A stretch of DNA of 23,087 bases from CAG-390 sp964384555 (GTDB taxonomy: Bacteria > Bacillota > Clostridia > Oscillospirales > CAG-272): the NCBI GenBank assembly GCA_964384555.1, contig CAYLLA010000026.1, positions 1 to 23,087 of the forward strand, in the 5' to 3' direction. Made by a program: the position numbers and the translations under genes. Every line of letters starts with the position of its first letter. Position 1 is the stretch's first letter. Positions 8,304 to 16,256 of the stretch are shown piece after piece. Below the pieces are notes generated by a model. The model ran no database searches, had not been told where the DNA came from, and saw only the letters and a program-made list of their open reading frames with translations.

Positions 8304-9197
8304 TCACTTTTTGTAGATAACAACGAGGTTGGAGGTGTAGTACATATCGGTAAAGTCTATCTCCGCCTCGCGCTCGGGTGTGGGGCTCATACCGGCGATG
8401 ATGCCGTCAACGGCGCCCGACTGTACTGCGGGGATGAGTGAATCCCATTCGTAGGCATATACCTCAAGCTTCAGGCCGAGCTTGTTGGCAACGTAGAGAG
8501 CTATCTGCACGTCATATCCGTTGGCGTACTGACCCTCCTTTACCTTGCCGCCCTCGCCGTATACGGCAACAGCACCAAGGGTAGGCTCGCCAAGATCCGT
8601 CCAGTTGTAGGGCTCGTAGGCGCACTCCATGGCGATCTTTAAGGTTCCTGTGGGATTTGCGGGGGTCTCGGAGGTGAGCGCCAAGGCATCAACACTCTTG
8701 CCGGCGCTGATGTCGGCCATCTGGAGCATGAGCTGATATCTTGTATCCTCGGAGATGGTGGCGAGAACGCTGTTGATCTGTTCGCGAAGTGCCGAGCCCT
8801 TGGCAAGACCTATGGCAACGCCCGTCTGCTTTGCGGTGGCGGTAAATCCGGTCTCGTTGTTGACCAGGCGGAGGTAGTCGAGATCCTCGTTGGCGGGGCA
8901 GATGGCAAGTGCGGTAGGCTCCTCGGCAATATAGCCGTCAATGGCGCCGCTCTTGAGCGCGGTAAGAAGATCGGCAAATTCGGGGTAGGTGTCGGCATTG
9001 TTGTCGGCTATCTGCTTCATCGCCTCGGCATGGAATGTGCCGCTCTGTGCGGCGATCTTGGCACCGGCCAGATCGGCGATCGATTTCGCTCCGCTTATGT
9101 CCTTCTTTTCGGAGGAGCAGGAGGGAAGGGCGGCGATGCAAAGTGCAAGCATCAGCAGTGAGAGGGTGAGTGAGATGATTCTTTTTGTGGTGTTCAT
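8304..9197 (-). CDS. Amino acid-binding lipoprotein of the ABC importer, with circularly permuted lobes
   Basis: This 297-residue extracellular substrate-binding protein begins with a lipoprotein signal (KR then a hydrophobic core, lipobox LPSC, lipidated C27). ATG at 9197 is used. The in-frame codon at 9218 is TTG and fits the AGGA site worse. The order of its parts is odd. Residues 39-165 (KSIADLAGAKIAAQSGTFHA, ALKSGAIDGYIAEEP, ETGFTATAKQTGVAIGLAKGS, then the terminal-type helices) correspond to the second half of ordinary family-3 binding proteins. Residues 184-297 (TGTLKIAMECAYEPYNW, YANGYDVQIALYVANKLGLKL, WDSLIPAVQSGAVDGIIAGM, then DFTDMYYTSNLVVIYKK) correspond to the first half, and the protein stops exactly where the second half should follow. 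It is complete but permuted. The lysine riboswitch upstream suggests lysine or a related ligand. Confidence 0.93.
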   Translation of the reverse strand: MNTTKRIISLTLSLLMLALCIAALPSCSSEKKDISGAKSIADLAGAKIAAQSGTFHAEAMKQIADNNADTYPEFADLLTALKSGAIDGYIAEEPTALAICPANEDLDYLRLVNNETGFTATAKQTGVAIGLAKGSALREQINSVLATISEDTRYQLMLQMADISAGKSVDALALTSETPANPTGTLKIAMECAYEPYNWTDLGEPTLGAVAVYGEGGKVKEGQYANGYDVQIALYVANKLGLKLEVYAYEWDSLIPAVQSGAVDGIIAGMSPTPEREAEIDFTDMYYTSNLVVIYKK

Positions 9198-9239
9198 GGT
9201 GGTTTTCGTTCCTTTCAAATCGTTTTAAACCAAAATACA

Positions 9240-9270
9240 GAAAGACCGGAACGAAAAGCTCCGGTCTTTC
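9240..9270 (-). terminator. Riboswitch expression-platform terminator
   Basis: GAAAGACCGGA (9240-9250) and TCCGGTCTTTC (9260-9270) form a perfect 11-bp stem with a 9-base loop. On the minus strand it is followed by TGTATTTTGGTTT. Its position between the lysine aptamer and the binding-protein start fits transcription attenuation when lysine is bound. The U-tract is interrupted, so its efficiency is uncertain. Confidence 0.78.
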
Positions 9271-9326
9271 AATAAAAAGAACGTAAATGCAAAAGCTGCA
9301 GATGAAACGTTCGATATATCCGTACC

Positions 9327-9484
9327 GATAGCTCTCCGCTTACGCGACAGTCGTGTGGATGTTATCCGCACGCCCAGCCTAGATACACAGCGTATCAAGA
9401 CTTCGGCAAAGCACCCTTTTGCGCTCCGTCATCGACCTGCTGTGGCCTTGGGAGCACTACTCTTGAGCTTTGCGCCTCTATCTT
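9327..9484 (-). promoter_or_regulatory. Lysine riboswitch (L-box) aptamer
   Basis: Read on the minus strand, the conserved L-box landmarks occur in order. They are GATAGAGGCGCAAAG at the 5' side, AAGAGTAG, GCCGAAG, GGCTGGGC, ACTGTCGC, and GGAGAGCTATC at the 3' side, where CTATC closes P1 with the starting GATAG. The hairpin arms between them (for example GCGGATAACATCCACACG) fit the variable stems. Binding of lysine should favour the downstream terminator and switch off the ABC importer. This is the best single clue to the transporter's substrate. Confidence 0.95.
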
Positions 9485-9491
9485 GCCTGTT

Positions 9492-9520
9492 ATTATAGCA
9501 GAAAACGCCGCGGATTGCAA
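9492..9520 (-). promoter_or_regulatory. Promoter of the lysine riboswitch / ABC importer operon
   Basis: On the minus strand TTGCAA (9520-9515) and TATAAT (9497-9492) have a 17-base spacer. The aptamer begins about 8 bases after the -10 box, the expected position for a riboswitch leader. Confidence 0.78.
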
Positions 9521-9662
9521 TAGCTTTTTAAAATTTTTTCAGAAAAATGTGAGATGGCACAAAAAGTCTCCCGCAAAGTGCGCCAAAATGTCATTTTTGC
9601 CGATGCGCCCCCGCAAGATGAGAGAAAAAATGCGAAATCTCGCCGAAAAATTAAAAAAAGTA

Positions 9663-9691
9663 TATACAAATTCGACTGTTTATGATATAAT
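9663..9691 (+). promoter_or_regulatory. Probable promoter of the rlmB-like gene
   Basis: TATAAT (9686-9691) has TATACA (9663-9668) 17 bases before it. The -35 match is weak. It lies 99 bases before the ATG, leaving a leader with no recognisable riboswitch. The 9521-9662 stretch between this and the divergent riboswitch promoter is AT-rich and holds no gene I can support. Confidence 0.5.
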
Positions 9692-9789
9692 TAAATGTGT
9701 ATAGCTGTTTTCGGGCGGCAGTGGGTCGTCCTGCGGCATAAAACTTGCAACAGCTGATAATATTGAGCTGACACAAGGCTTGGAGTAAA

Positions 9790-10677
9790 ATGGAACGTAA
9801 TAACAACGGCAATAATAAATACGGCAATAATAACAATAATAATTACCATAAGGAAAGAAAAAGCCAAGGCTCGGGCGACCGCGGCGCACGGCAGGGCGGC
9901 AGACGGCCGCTCCCCCCGCGTGCATCGGACGGCGAGTCTGTCCCCGGCATCGTATTCGGCAGAAACGAGGTGCGAGAGCTGTTGCGCTCCGGGCGTTCGG
10001 TGGATAAGCTCTTTATCCGCCGCGGAGAGCTTCAGGGCTCTGTCAACGTCATCGTGGGCGAGGCATCCGAGCGCGGTATTCCGATAGTTGAGGTCGAGCG
10101 CGAAAAGCTTGATTCCCTCTGCGGCGGCGGTGTTCACCAGGGCGTGGCAGCAATGGCGGCGGAAAAGGAATATTGCACGGTGGAGGATATACTGGCCATC
10201 GCCGCCGAGCGCGGTGAGCCGCCGTTTATCGCCATCTGCGATGGGATCGAGGATCCTTATAACCTCGGTGCGCTGATACGCTGTGCCGAGTGCGCGGGCG
10301 TTCACGGAGTGGTGATTCCCAAAAGGCGTTCCGCGGGGCTGACACCTGTCGCGGCAAAGGCATCCGCAGGTGCGCTTGAGCATATGGCGGTCGCAAAGGT
10401 AGCAAATATCGCCGCGGCGGTCGAGTCGCTTAAGGAGGCGGGCGTGTGGACCTACGCCGCCGAGGCTGGTGGCGAGGATCTCTATGAGGTCGATATCGAT
10501 CGTCCCGCCGCATTCGTGTTCGGCAGTGAGGGGGACGGCGTTTCCCGCATCGTCAAGGAAAAATGCGATTTTGTAGTATCCATACCAATGTACGGTAATG
10601 TTAATTCAATGAATGTATCAACCGCCGCGGCGGTCGTCCTTACAGAGGCGGCACACCGCAGGCATATCGGTAAATGA
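9790..10677 (+). CDS. rlmB: 23S rRNA (guanosine-2'-O)-methyltransferase, TrmH/SpoU family, RlmB-like
   Basis: This is predicted to methylate the 2'-O of a guanosine in 23S rRNA (G2251 in E. coli RlmB) using SAM and a trefoil-knot active site. A substrate-binding domain (about 52-125, with HQG at 116-118) is followed by the SPOUT domain. Its three motifs are motif 1 DGIEDPYNLGALIR (151-164, N158 and R164), motif 2 FGSEGDGVSR (244-253) and motif 3 SIPMYGNVNSMNVSTAA (264-280). The 295 residues exceed the usual 240-250 because of a disordered Asn-, Gly- and Arg-rich N-terminal tail of about 50 residues, which could contact RNA. GGAG lies 4 bases before the ATG. In many Bacillota rlmB sits next to cysS and mrnC, but here it precedes an unrelated membrane protein by 22 bases. 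Closely related tRNA-targeting TrmH members cannot be fully excluded. Confidence 0.92.
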   Translation: MERNNNGNNKYGNNNNNNYHKERKSQGSGDRGARQGGRRPLPPRASDGESVPGIVFGRNEVRELLRSGRSVDKLFIRRGELQGSVNVIVGEASERGIPIVEVEREKLDSLCGGGVHQGVAAMAAEKEYCTVEDILAIAAERGEPPFIAICDGIEDPYNLGALIRCAECAGVHGVVIPKRRSAGLTPVAAKASAGALEHMAVAKVANIAAAVESLKEAGVWTYAAEAGGEDLYEVDIDRPAAFVFGSEGDGVSRIVKEKCDFVVSIPMYGNVNSMNVSTAAAVVLTEAAHRRHIGK

Positions 10678-10699
10678 TAAGAAAGGTAGGTTGAGTCGG

Positions 10700-13519
10700 A
10701 TGTCAAATGAAAAAAAGAACAAGGGCGAACGCGACTCCGCCGGTCTGTTTGGAAGATTCTTTTCAAAAAAGGCCGAGGATGCAGCTCCCGCAGGCGACGC
10801 GGATGAGACCCTTAACAAAATGATAGATGAGGAGAATCGCGCCGATGCCGCGCCCGCCGAGGATTGGGCGGCTATCGGCAGCTCCGAAAACACGATATCG
10901 GATGCGGATTTTACGGATATACTTGAAGGGATATTGGCTGCCGACAGCGTGACAGAACCCGCAGCGGCTGACGACACTGCCGCCTTTGGCGACAAAGCGG
11001 ATGCCAAAGATACCGATGACTCGGTCGATAACGAAAAAGTCGAAAATACCGAAAATAACGAGAACGCAGAGAGCGCCGAGAGCACCGAGAGCGCAGAGAG
11101 TGCGGAAATCAACGAAAACACTCAAAGCGCATCTCCCGCCAACGTCGCGATGTCAAGCGGTGAACTCCTGCAAAAGATACGCTCATTCCGCGCGGCAGGC
11201 GAGGAGGCCAAGCGTGCAAGAGAGCAGGCGGCGGCAGACGTCAAGACCGAAGCCGAGGAGCATCCGGCCGATGAAACTAACGCCGCGGAGGCGGCCGAGG
11301 ACGCCGACGACAGCGCGGCGGAGCTTTCGGATGTTGGCGCAAACACCGATGTGTTTGAGGATTACGTATATGTTTCAAATTCCGATGCCGAGCATCACGC
11401 CGCTGAGGCTGATGGTGATGTGACATCTGCTGATGCAGTGCCCGAAGCACCCGCCGAGGATGACAATGACTCGGAGGATGATGCGGCGGCCGATAAGGCC
11501 GATGACAGCGAAGCGGCGGCTGCGACCGACGAGACAACCGACGAGACAACCGACGAGACAACTGACGAGACATCCGATGAGGATGACGATCTTATGGTCG
11601 CGCTCGGATACGATAAGGGTCGCGGCGCGGCGGAGCGCGTTTCCCGTCAAAATCGCCGTGAGATCACCCGCCGCATGGGTGACTGGAGCACCGATCTTGA
11701 GGGTGCTTTTGGCTATCGCGGTGAGGAATATCGCTCACGCGACCAGATAGACGAGATCAAAAAGGCATACCGCGGCGATACGTTGATGACGATACTGCGC
11801 GGTATAGGGACCGTCCTTTTGGCCCTCGTTATAATGGTATATGAATTTTTCGGTAAGAGCTTTGGCGGCGCACTCAGCGCGGCTGATTATCCCACCGTTC
11901 ACATTTTGGTATCCATGCAGCTTTTGCTGTTGACGGCGGCACTCTCCTGGCGCCAGCTTTGCGGCGGACTTATGGGAATATTCCGTTTTGATATCACACC
12001 GCATTCAGCCCCTGCGGCCGCGGTTGCGATAGTTTTGATCTACGATGCCGCAATGGCCATCGCCGCACCCGACAGTTTTGTGCTGTATGATCTCCCCGCG
12101 GCTCTTTGCATCCTGCTCTCTGTTGCCTACGATCTTTTAAATATCAGGCGGCAAACACGCGCCTTTGATGCGCTGTCATCCTGGGAGAGCTGTTGTACGC
12201 TTGAGCCTGCAGATCCGGTCATGCTTGCCACTGCACTCGGCGGCTCGTCATCCGCGGGCAGGGAGGATGCAAAAATATCCTCCGCCATGCGTTTGCGCCG
12301 CGGCAACTTTGCCGATGGTTACTTTAAACGCACCAACCGAAAAAACCCCGCACTTCGCGTGCTGAATTATGTTATAGCTCCGGTAATTGCACTGGCGCTC
12401 GTCGTATTTTTGATCTCACTGGCGGCGGGTCGCGGCTTTGTCCCCTCTGCCAATACCTTTACCGTTATGGTGCTGATAGCCATGCCTGTCTTTACGGTAA
12501 CGGCGCTGATCTATCCTTTCTATGATACCACCAAAAACCTTTTGCGCCCCACCGAGGTATTGCTTGGCGAATCTGATGCCGAGGCCTACGCTGCGGCCGA
12601 TGCCGTTATATTTGACGAATCGGACGTTTTCGGCGCTCGCTCACTCGTGATCAAGCGTATAGGTCTTTGCGGCGGCGCTATGGCCAGCGATATATTTGAA
12701 ATATTCGAGGGCACGGCGGCGGTGTTCGACCGTATCGGCGGTGCGCTTGCCGGCGCATTCAGACGTGCCGCGGACGGCAGCGCCGTGACAGGCGGAGACG
12801 GAGATGCCGAGGCTGAAGAGGCGCGCGTGGAGATACTGCGCGTGGCGGAGAACGGTATTGCCGCAAAGGTAGGTGAGCACTCATATCTTATCGGCAGTGA
12901 CAGCTTTTTGACACTCGGCGGCGTGGTCGCCACAGCTGATGCGGATGACCGCAGCTTTGCCGAAAACGGCGGCTCGGCCGTGATGTTTATTGCCGTGGAC
13001 GGCACACTGGCACTTAAAATGTATGTAAGCTACGTGGCAGACGATGACCTGCGCGAGCTTGTATCCAACCTTTCAAGTCGCGGCATACGCCCGATAATGG
13101 TAAGCAATGACCCCAATATCGACGATGCGCTCATGGCACGTCTGCTTGGTGACGTGGCTTGCCCCGTGAGAGTGATCCGCGATGCCGCGGCAGTGGTTAC
13201 CGCATCCGCCGACGGAGAAGAGAGCGGCGCGGCGGCCGATAAGGCCGAGCGGGAGAGCGGCAGGATCGATGCGGGACTTATCGCCGACGGCAGTGACTGG
13301 ACGGCACTTGTCAGTGCACTGCCGGCATGCGCCAAGCTTCGCCGTGCATCGGCGCTCAACCTGCGCATAAGCCTTGGCGTGATCACGGCCAGCATCCTGC
13401 TTGCCACCTTCCTTGGCGCACTTGGTATATTTGCGGGAATGCACTCCGCATACATAGCGATCTACCAGGTGATATGCGTCCTCCCCGCCATCATAACCTC
13501 AAAGCTCATGCTAAACTAA
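10700..13519 (+). CDS. Large membrane protein with acidic N-terminus and degenerate P-type ATPase-like core
   Basis: This 939-residue protein starts at the ATG at 10700, after AGGTTGAG and 22 bases past rlmB. Residues 1-350 are low-complexity, rich in Ala, Asp and Glu, with 12-bp tandem repeats encoding DETT. Eight hydrophobic segments follow near 362-383, 399-417, 437-457, 460-482, 553-577, 586-608, 888-911 and 914-936. The 4+2+2 layout with a large loop before the last pair is that of P1B-type pumps. The loop also parallels them: AVIFDESDVFG (635-645) stands where DKTGT belongs, GIRPIMVSNDPN (795-806) where TGDN belongs, and ADGSDWTALV (862-871) resembles the GDGxND hinge. The phosphorylatable Asp is kept but the K-T-G context is lost, no TGES is seen, and the loop after TM4 is short. 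It is probably a non-pumping relative. The function is unknown. Confidence 0.85.
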   Translation: MSNEKKNKGERDSAGLFGRFFSKKAEDAAPAGDADETLNKMIDEENRADAAPAEDWAAIGSSENTISDADFTDILEGILAADSVTEPAAADDTAAFGDKADAKDTDDSVDNEKVENTENNENAESAESTESAESAEINENTQSASPANVAMSSGELLQKIRSFRAAGEEAKRAREQAAADVKTEAEEHPADETNAAEAAEDADDSAAELSDVGANTDVFEDYVYVSNSDAEHHAAEADGDVTSADAVPEAPAEDDNDSEDDAAADKADDSEAAAATDETTDETTDETTDETSDEDDDLMVALGYDKGRGAAERVSRQNRREITRRMGDWSTDLEGAFGYRGEEYRSRDQIDEIKKAYRGDTLMTILRGIGTVLLALVIMVYEFFGKSFGGALSAADYPTVHILVSMQLLLLTAALSWRQLCGGLMGIFRFDITPHSAPAAAVAIVLIYDAAMAIAAPDSFVLYDLPAALCILLSVAYDLLNIRRQTRAFDALSSWESCCTLEPADPVMLATALGGSSSAGREDAKISSAMRLRRGNFADGYFKRTNRKNPALRVLNYVIAPVIALALVVFLISLAAGRGFVPSANTFTVMVLIAMPVFTVTALIYPFYDTTKNLLRPTEVLLGESDAEAYAAADAVIFDESDVFGARSLVIKRIGLCGGAMASDIFEIFEGTAAVFDRIGGALAGAFRRAADGSAVTGGDGDAEAEEARVEILRVAENGIAAKVGEHSYLIGSDSFLTLGGVVATADADDRSFAENGGSAVMFIAVDGTLALKMYVSYVADDDLRELVSNLSSRGIRPIMVSNDPNIDDALMARLLGDVACPVRVIRDAAAVVTASADGEESGAAADKAERESGRIDAGLIADGSDWTALVSALPACAKLRRASALNLRISLGVITASILLATFLGALGIFAGMHSAYIAIYQVICVLPAIITSKLMLN
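11525..11572 (+). repeat. Four tandem 12-bp repeats inside the acidic region
   Basis: Four head-to-tail copies of ACCGACGAGACA encode TDETTDETTDETTDET. The fourth copy differs by a single base. The unit is a multiple of three, so copy-number change would lengthen or shorten the tail without a frameshift. A less regular Glu-Ser-Ala repeat occurs at about 11066-11106. Confidence 0.9.
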
Positions 13520-13524
13520 ATCAT

Positions 13525-13549
13525 TCGGGGATGGATCTTCCATCCCCGA
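13525..13549 (+). terminator. Hairpin after the pseudo-P-type ATPase gene
   Basis: TCGGGGATGGA (13525-13535) and TCCATCCCCGA (13539-13549) form a perfect 11-bp stem with a 3-base loop, six bases after the stop codon. No U-tract follows, so it may be a weak terminator or an mRNA 3'-end stabiliser. The remaining 13550-13631 stretch shows no clear promoter. Confidence 0.6.
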
Positions 13550-13631
13550 TACGATAATTAAGCAATTATATCGGCCATACAAGGTCACGCCGATAGGAAT
13601 AACATCAAAAACCAACAAAAAGGATGAAAAA

Positions 13632-15485
13632 ATGATTCCAGAATCGATACTCAGATCCGTTCAAAAGCCGGGCAGATACACCGGCGGAGAGTACGGTCAA
13701 ATAATAAAGGACAAAGAGAAAGTCAAAGCGCGTTTTGCCTTTTGCTTTCCGGATTCATACGAGATAGGCATGTCAAACCTCGGCATACGCATTCTTTACG
13801 GGGTGCTCAACCGCGAGGATGACATTTGGTGCGAGCGCGTTTATGCTCCGTGGATCGACATGGAGGAGCAGATGCGCCGCCACCATATCCCGCTTTGGGC
13901 GCATGAGAGCGGCGACCCCATAGCGCAGTTTGATTTTATCGGCTTTACACTGCAGTATGAGATGAGCTATACAAATATCCTCAACATGCTCGATCTTGCG
14001 GGCCTGCCGTTGCGCTCCGCCGACCGTACAGGTGATATGCCGCTCGTTATTGGCGGCGGTCCTTGCTCATATAATGCCGAGCCGGTTGCCGACTTTTTTG
14101 ATCTTTTTAATATCGGCGAGGGCGAGGAGATGCTCCCCGAGATCGTTCGCCTTTATATTAAAATGAAGGAGGACGGCAGCTACACCCGCGCCGCATTTTT
14201 GCATGAGGCGGCAAGGAGTATTGAGGGTGTGTATGTGCCGTCGCTTTACGATGTAACATATAACGAGGATGGTACCGTTGCGGCCTATACGCCTAAATAT
14301 CCCGATGTGCCGCGCACCGTGCGCAAGCGCATAGTTAAGGATCTTGACAGCATGTTCTTCCCGGATAAGCTCGTAATGCCTTATCTTGAAACGGTTCAGG
14401 ATAGGATAATGCTTGAGGTGTTCCGCGGTTGCATACGCGGTTGCCGCTTCTGCCAGGCGGGCATAATCTATCGCCCGGTGCGCGAAAAATCGCCGGAGGT
14501 GCTTTGTAATCAAGCAAAATGCCTTTACGAGTATACGGGATATGAGGAGATATCGCTTAGCTCACTCTCGATATCCGACTATACCAAGCTCCGTGAGCTT
14601 ACGGATGGGCTGATATCCTGGACGGATGATAAAAAGGTTAGCCTCTCCTTGCCGTCATTGCGTATCGACAGCTTTACGCGCGAGCTGATGGATAAGGTGG
14701 CATCGGTGCGTGCATCCTCCATCACCTTTGCGCCGGAGGCGGGCACACAGCGCCTGCGCGATGTTATAAACAAAAACGTGACCGAGGAAAACCTTATGAA
14801 CGCCGCGGGCATCGCTTTTGCGGCGGGTAAGGAGCAGGTAAAGCTGTATTTTATGGACGGTCTGCCAACCGAGACATATGAAGATCTTGAGGGTATTGCA
14901 AAGCTCGGTAAGGCGGTCATTGAAAAATACTACGCAACGCCGGAGCATAATAAGCGCCGTCAGCCGCAGGTTACCGTCAGTGTTTCCTGCTTTGTGCCAA
15001 AGCCCTTTACGCCTTTCCAGTGGGAGCCGCAGGACAGCTGCGAGACGCTTGAGGAAAAGCGTATGTTTATAAGATCAAAGATCACCGACCGCAAGATAAA
15101 ATTTTCCGCGCATGATTCGGGTACATCGCGCATCGAGGCAGTGCTGGCACTCGGTGACCGCCGTGTTGGCGCGGCGCTTGAGCTTGCCTGCCGCGAGGGC
15201 TTCCATTTTGATGCATGGGATGAGTTCTTTGACTATGATAAATGGATAGATGTGTTTGAACGTTCGGGGATAGATCCCGCGTTCTACGCCAACCGCAGGA
15301 GAGACACGAGCGAGGTGTTGCCGTGGGATGTTATAGACTGCGGAGTTACAAAGGAATTTCTTATCCGTGAGCATGACCGCGCACATGCGGGAGTCACCAC
15401 GCCCAGCTGCCGCGAGCATTGCTCAGGGTGTGGCGCAAACAGACTTGGAGGGGAGAGGGCCGTTTGCCCGAGCCTGCAAAAATGA
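13632..15485 (+). CDS. B12-binding-type radical SAM protein (TIGR03960-like)
   Basis: This 617-residue radical SAM enzyme of unresolved substrate is widespread in clostridia. Residues 1-200 form a Rossmann-like N-terminal region comparable to cobalamin-binding domains, with GGGPCSYN (141-148) and NIGEGEE (160-166). The radical SAM cluster motif CIRGCRFC (C267, C271, C274) follows, then ISLSSLSISDY and the SITFAPEAGTQRLRDVINK segment of the barrel. The C-terminus has a second Cys cluster (C593, C597, C600, C612) that could bind another Fe-S cluster or metal. The ATG is preceded by AAAGGATG at good spacing. It is coupled to the next gene by an ATGA overlap, and the two are fused or adjacent in many genomes. 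A role in RNA modification is often suspected from their usual ribosomal neighbours but is not shown here. Confidence 0.93.
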   Translation: MIPESILRSVQKPGRYTGGEYGQIIKDKEKVKARFAFCFPDSYEIGMSNLGIRILYGVLNREDDIWCERVYAPWIDMEEQMRRHHIPLWAHESGDPIAQFDFIGFTLQYEMSYTNILNMLDLAGLPLRSADRTGDMPLVIGGGPCSYNAEPVADFFDLFNIGEGEEMLPEIVRLYIKMKEDGSYTRAAFLHEAARSIEGVYVPSLYDVTYNEDGTVAAYTPKYPDVPRTVRKRIVKDLDSMFFPDKLVMPYLETVQDRIMLEVFRGCIRGCRFCQAGIIYRPVREKSPEVLCNQAKCLYEYTGYEEISLSSLSISDYTKLRELTDGLISWTDDKKVSLSLPSLRIDSFTRELMDKVASVRASSITFAPEAGTQRLRDVINKNVTEENLMNAAGIAFAAGKEQVKLYFMDGLPTETYEDLEGIAKLGKAVIEKYYATPEHNKRRQPQVTVSVSCFVPKPFTPFQWEPQDSCETLEEKRMFIRSKITDRKIKFSAHDSGTSRIEAVLALGDRRVGAALELACREGFHFDAWDEFFDYDKWIDVFERSGIDPAFYANRRRDTSEVLPWDVIDCGVTKEFLIREHDRAHAGVTTPSCREHCSGCGANRLGGERAVCPSLQK

Positions 15486-16213
15486 ACGCAGAAAAAGTAA
15501 CCGAAAAAAAGGGGTACACCCCGCCTACCGAGCCGCGTGTGATAAGGCTTGGCTTTAAAAAGCACGGTGGAATAATATTCACCTCACATCTCGATCTTCA
15601 GCGTACCATGATGCGGATACTGGCGCGCGCCGACCTGCCGCTGTGGTTCACACAGGGCTTTAACCCGCATGCAAAGCTCGTTTTCGGCCTGCCGTTGCCG
15701 CTGGGCTGTGCAAGCGAGTGCGAGCTTATGGATATACGGCTTGAAAATGACAGTGATATGAGCTGTTCGGAGGTGCTTCGCCGCATGCAGGGCGCGACCG
15801 TTCCGGGGCTTGAATTTACATCCTGCTATCCCGCCGCGGTCAAATTTGCCGATATCGCATCGGCGGACTATACCATAACTCTCCGTCTCCCGGGAGTTGG
15901 AGCCGTTACCGAGCGCGAGATCGCAGATATGCTTGCCGAGCCGTCGATAGTAACGCAAAAAAAGACCAAATCAGGCATAGTGGAGGCGGATATCGCACCG
16001 CTTATCCGCTCTTGCAGTGTCAGGCGCGTCACGGGCGCTTTGCAGATAGATGTGCGCCTTGCCGCGGGATCCATCGATAACCTCAGCCCCGAGCTGCTTG
16101 TAAAGGTGATACTCGAACGCTTCGGCGCTCGTGCTAAAAGCTCGTCAATGGGCGCGGATTATTCTATCGTCCGCCGCGCCGTGTATAACACGCGGGGAGA
16201 GCTGTTCAGATAA
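15482..16213 (+). CDS. Radical SAM-associated DUF2344 protein (TIGR03936-like)
   Basis: This 243-residue partner of the preceding radical SAM protein begins MNAEKVTEKK. The start at 15482 overlaps the previous stop as ATGA, and an earlier in-frame start would extend 21 codons into the upstream gene without reason. Family marks include RLGFKKHG near 22-29, the FTSHLDLQRTMMRILARADLP stretch (about 33-53), TQGFNPHAKLVFGLPLPLG (57-75) and a late SIVRRAVYN near 227-235. It may bind RNA or the same substrate as its partner, and no catalytic residues are known to me. The reading frame is complete and ends 43 bases before a strong convergent terminator, so the ribonuclease and L21/L27 genes that often follow this pair are not linked here. 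Confidence 0.9.
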   Translation: MNAEKVTEKKGYTPPTEPRVIRLGFKKHGGIIFTSHLDLQRTMMRILARADLPLWFTQGFNPHAKLVFGLPLPLGCASECELMDIRLENDSDMSCSEVLRRMQGATVPGLEFTSCYPAAVKFADIASADYTITLRLPGVGAVTEREIADMLAEPSIVTQKKTKSGIVEADIAPLIRSCSVRRVTGALQIDVRLAAGSIDNLSPELLVKVILERFGARAKSSSMGADYSIVRRAVYNTRGELFR

Positions 16214-16256
16214 GCCCAAAACGCTTTTTGACTCGAAAAAATATAAAAAGAAAAAT

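Noticed and set aside
9240..9520. T-box or SAM riboswitch as the leader of the ABC operon
   Set aside because: The T-box sequence and the SAM-I core are absent, while the ordered L-box motifs are all present.
9691..10383. Open frame of 230 codons antisense to rlmB
   Set aside because: It lies opposite conserved SPOUT motifs, has low complexity where the Asn-rich tail is reversed, and has no start signals.
10618..11121. Ser/Leu-rich antisense frame opposite the acidic region
   Set aside because: Its composition is the mirror of the Glu/Ala/Asp repeats on the plus strand, not an independent protein.
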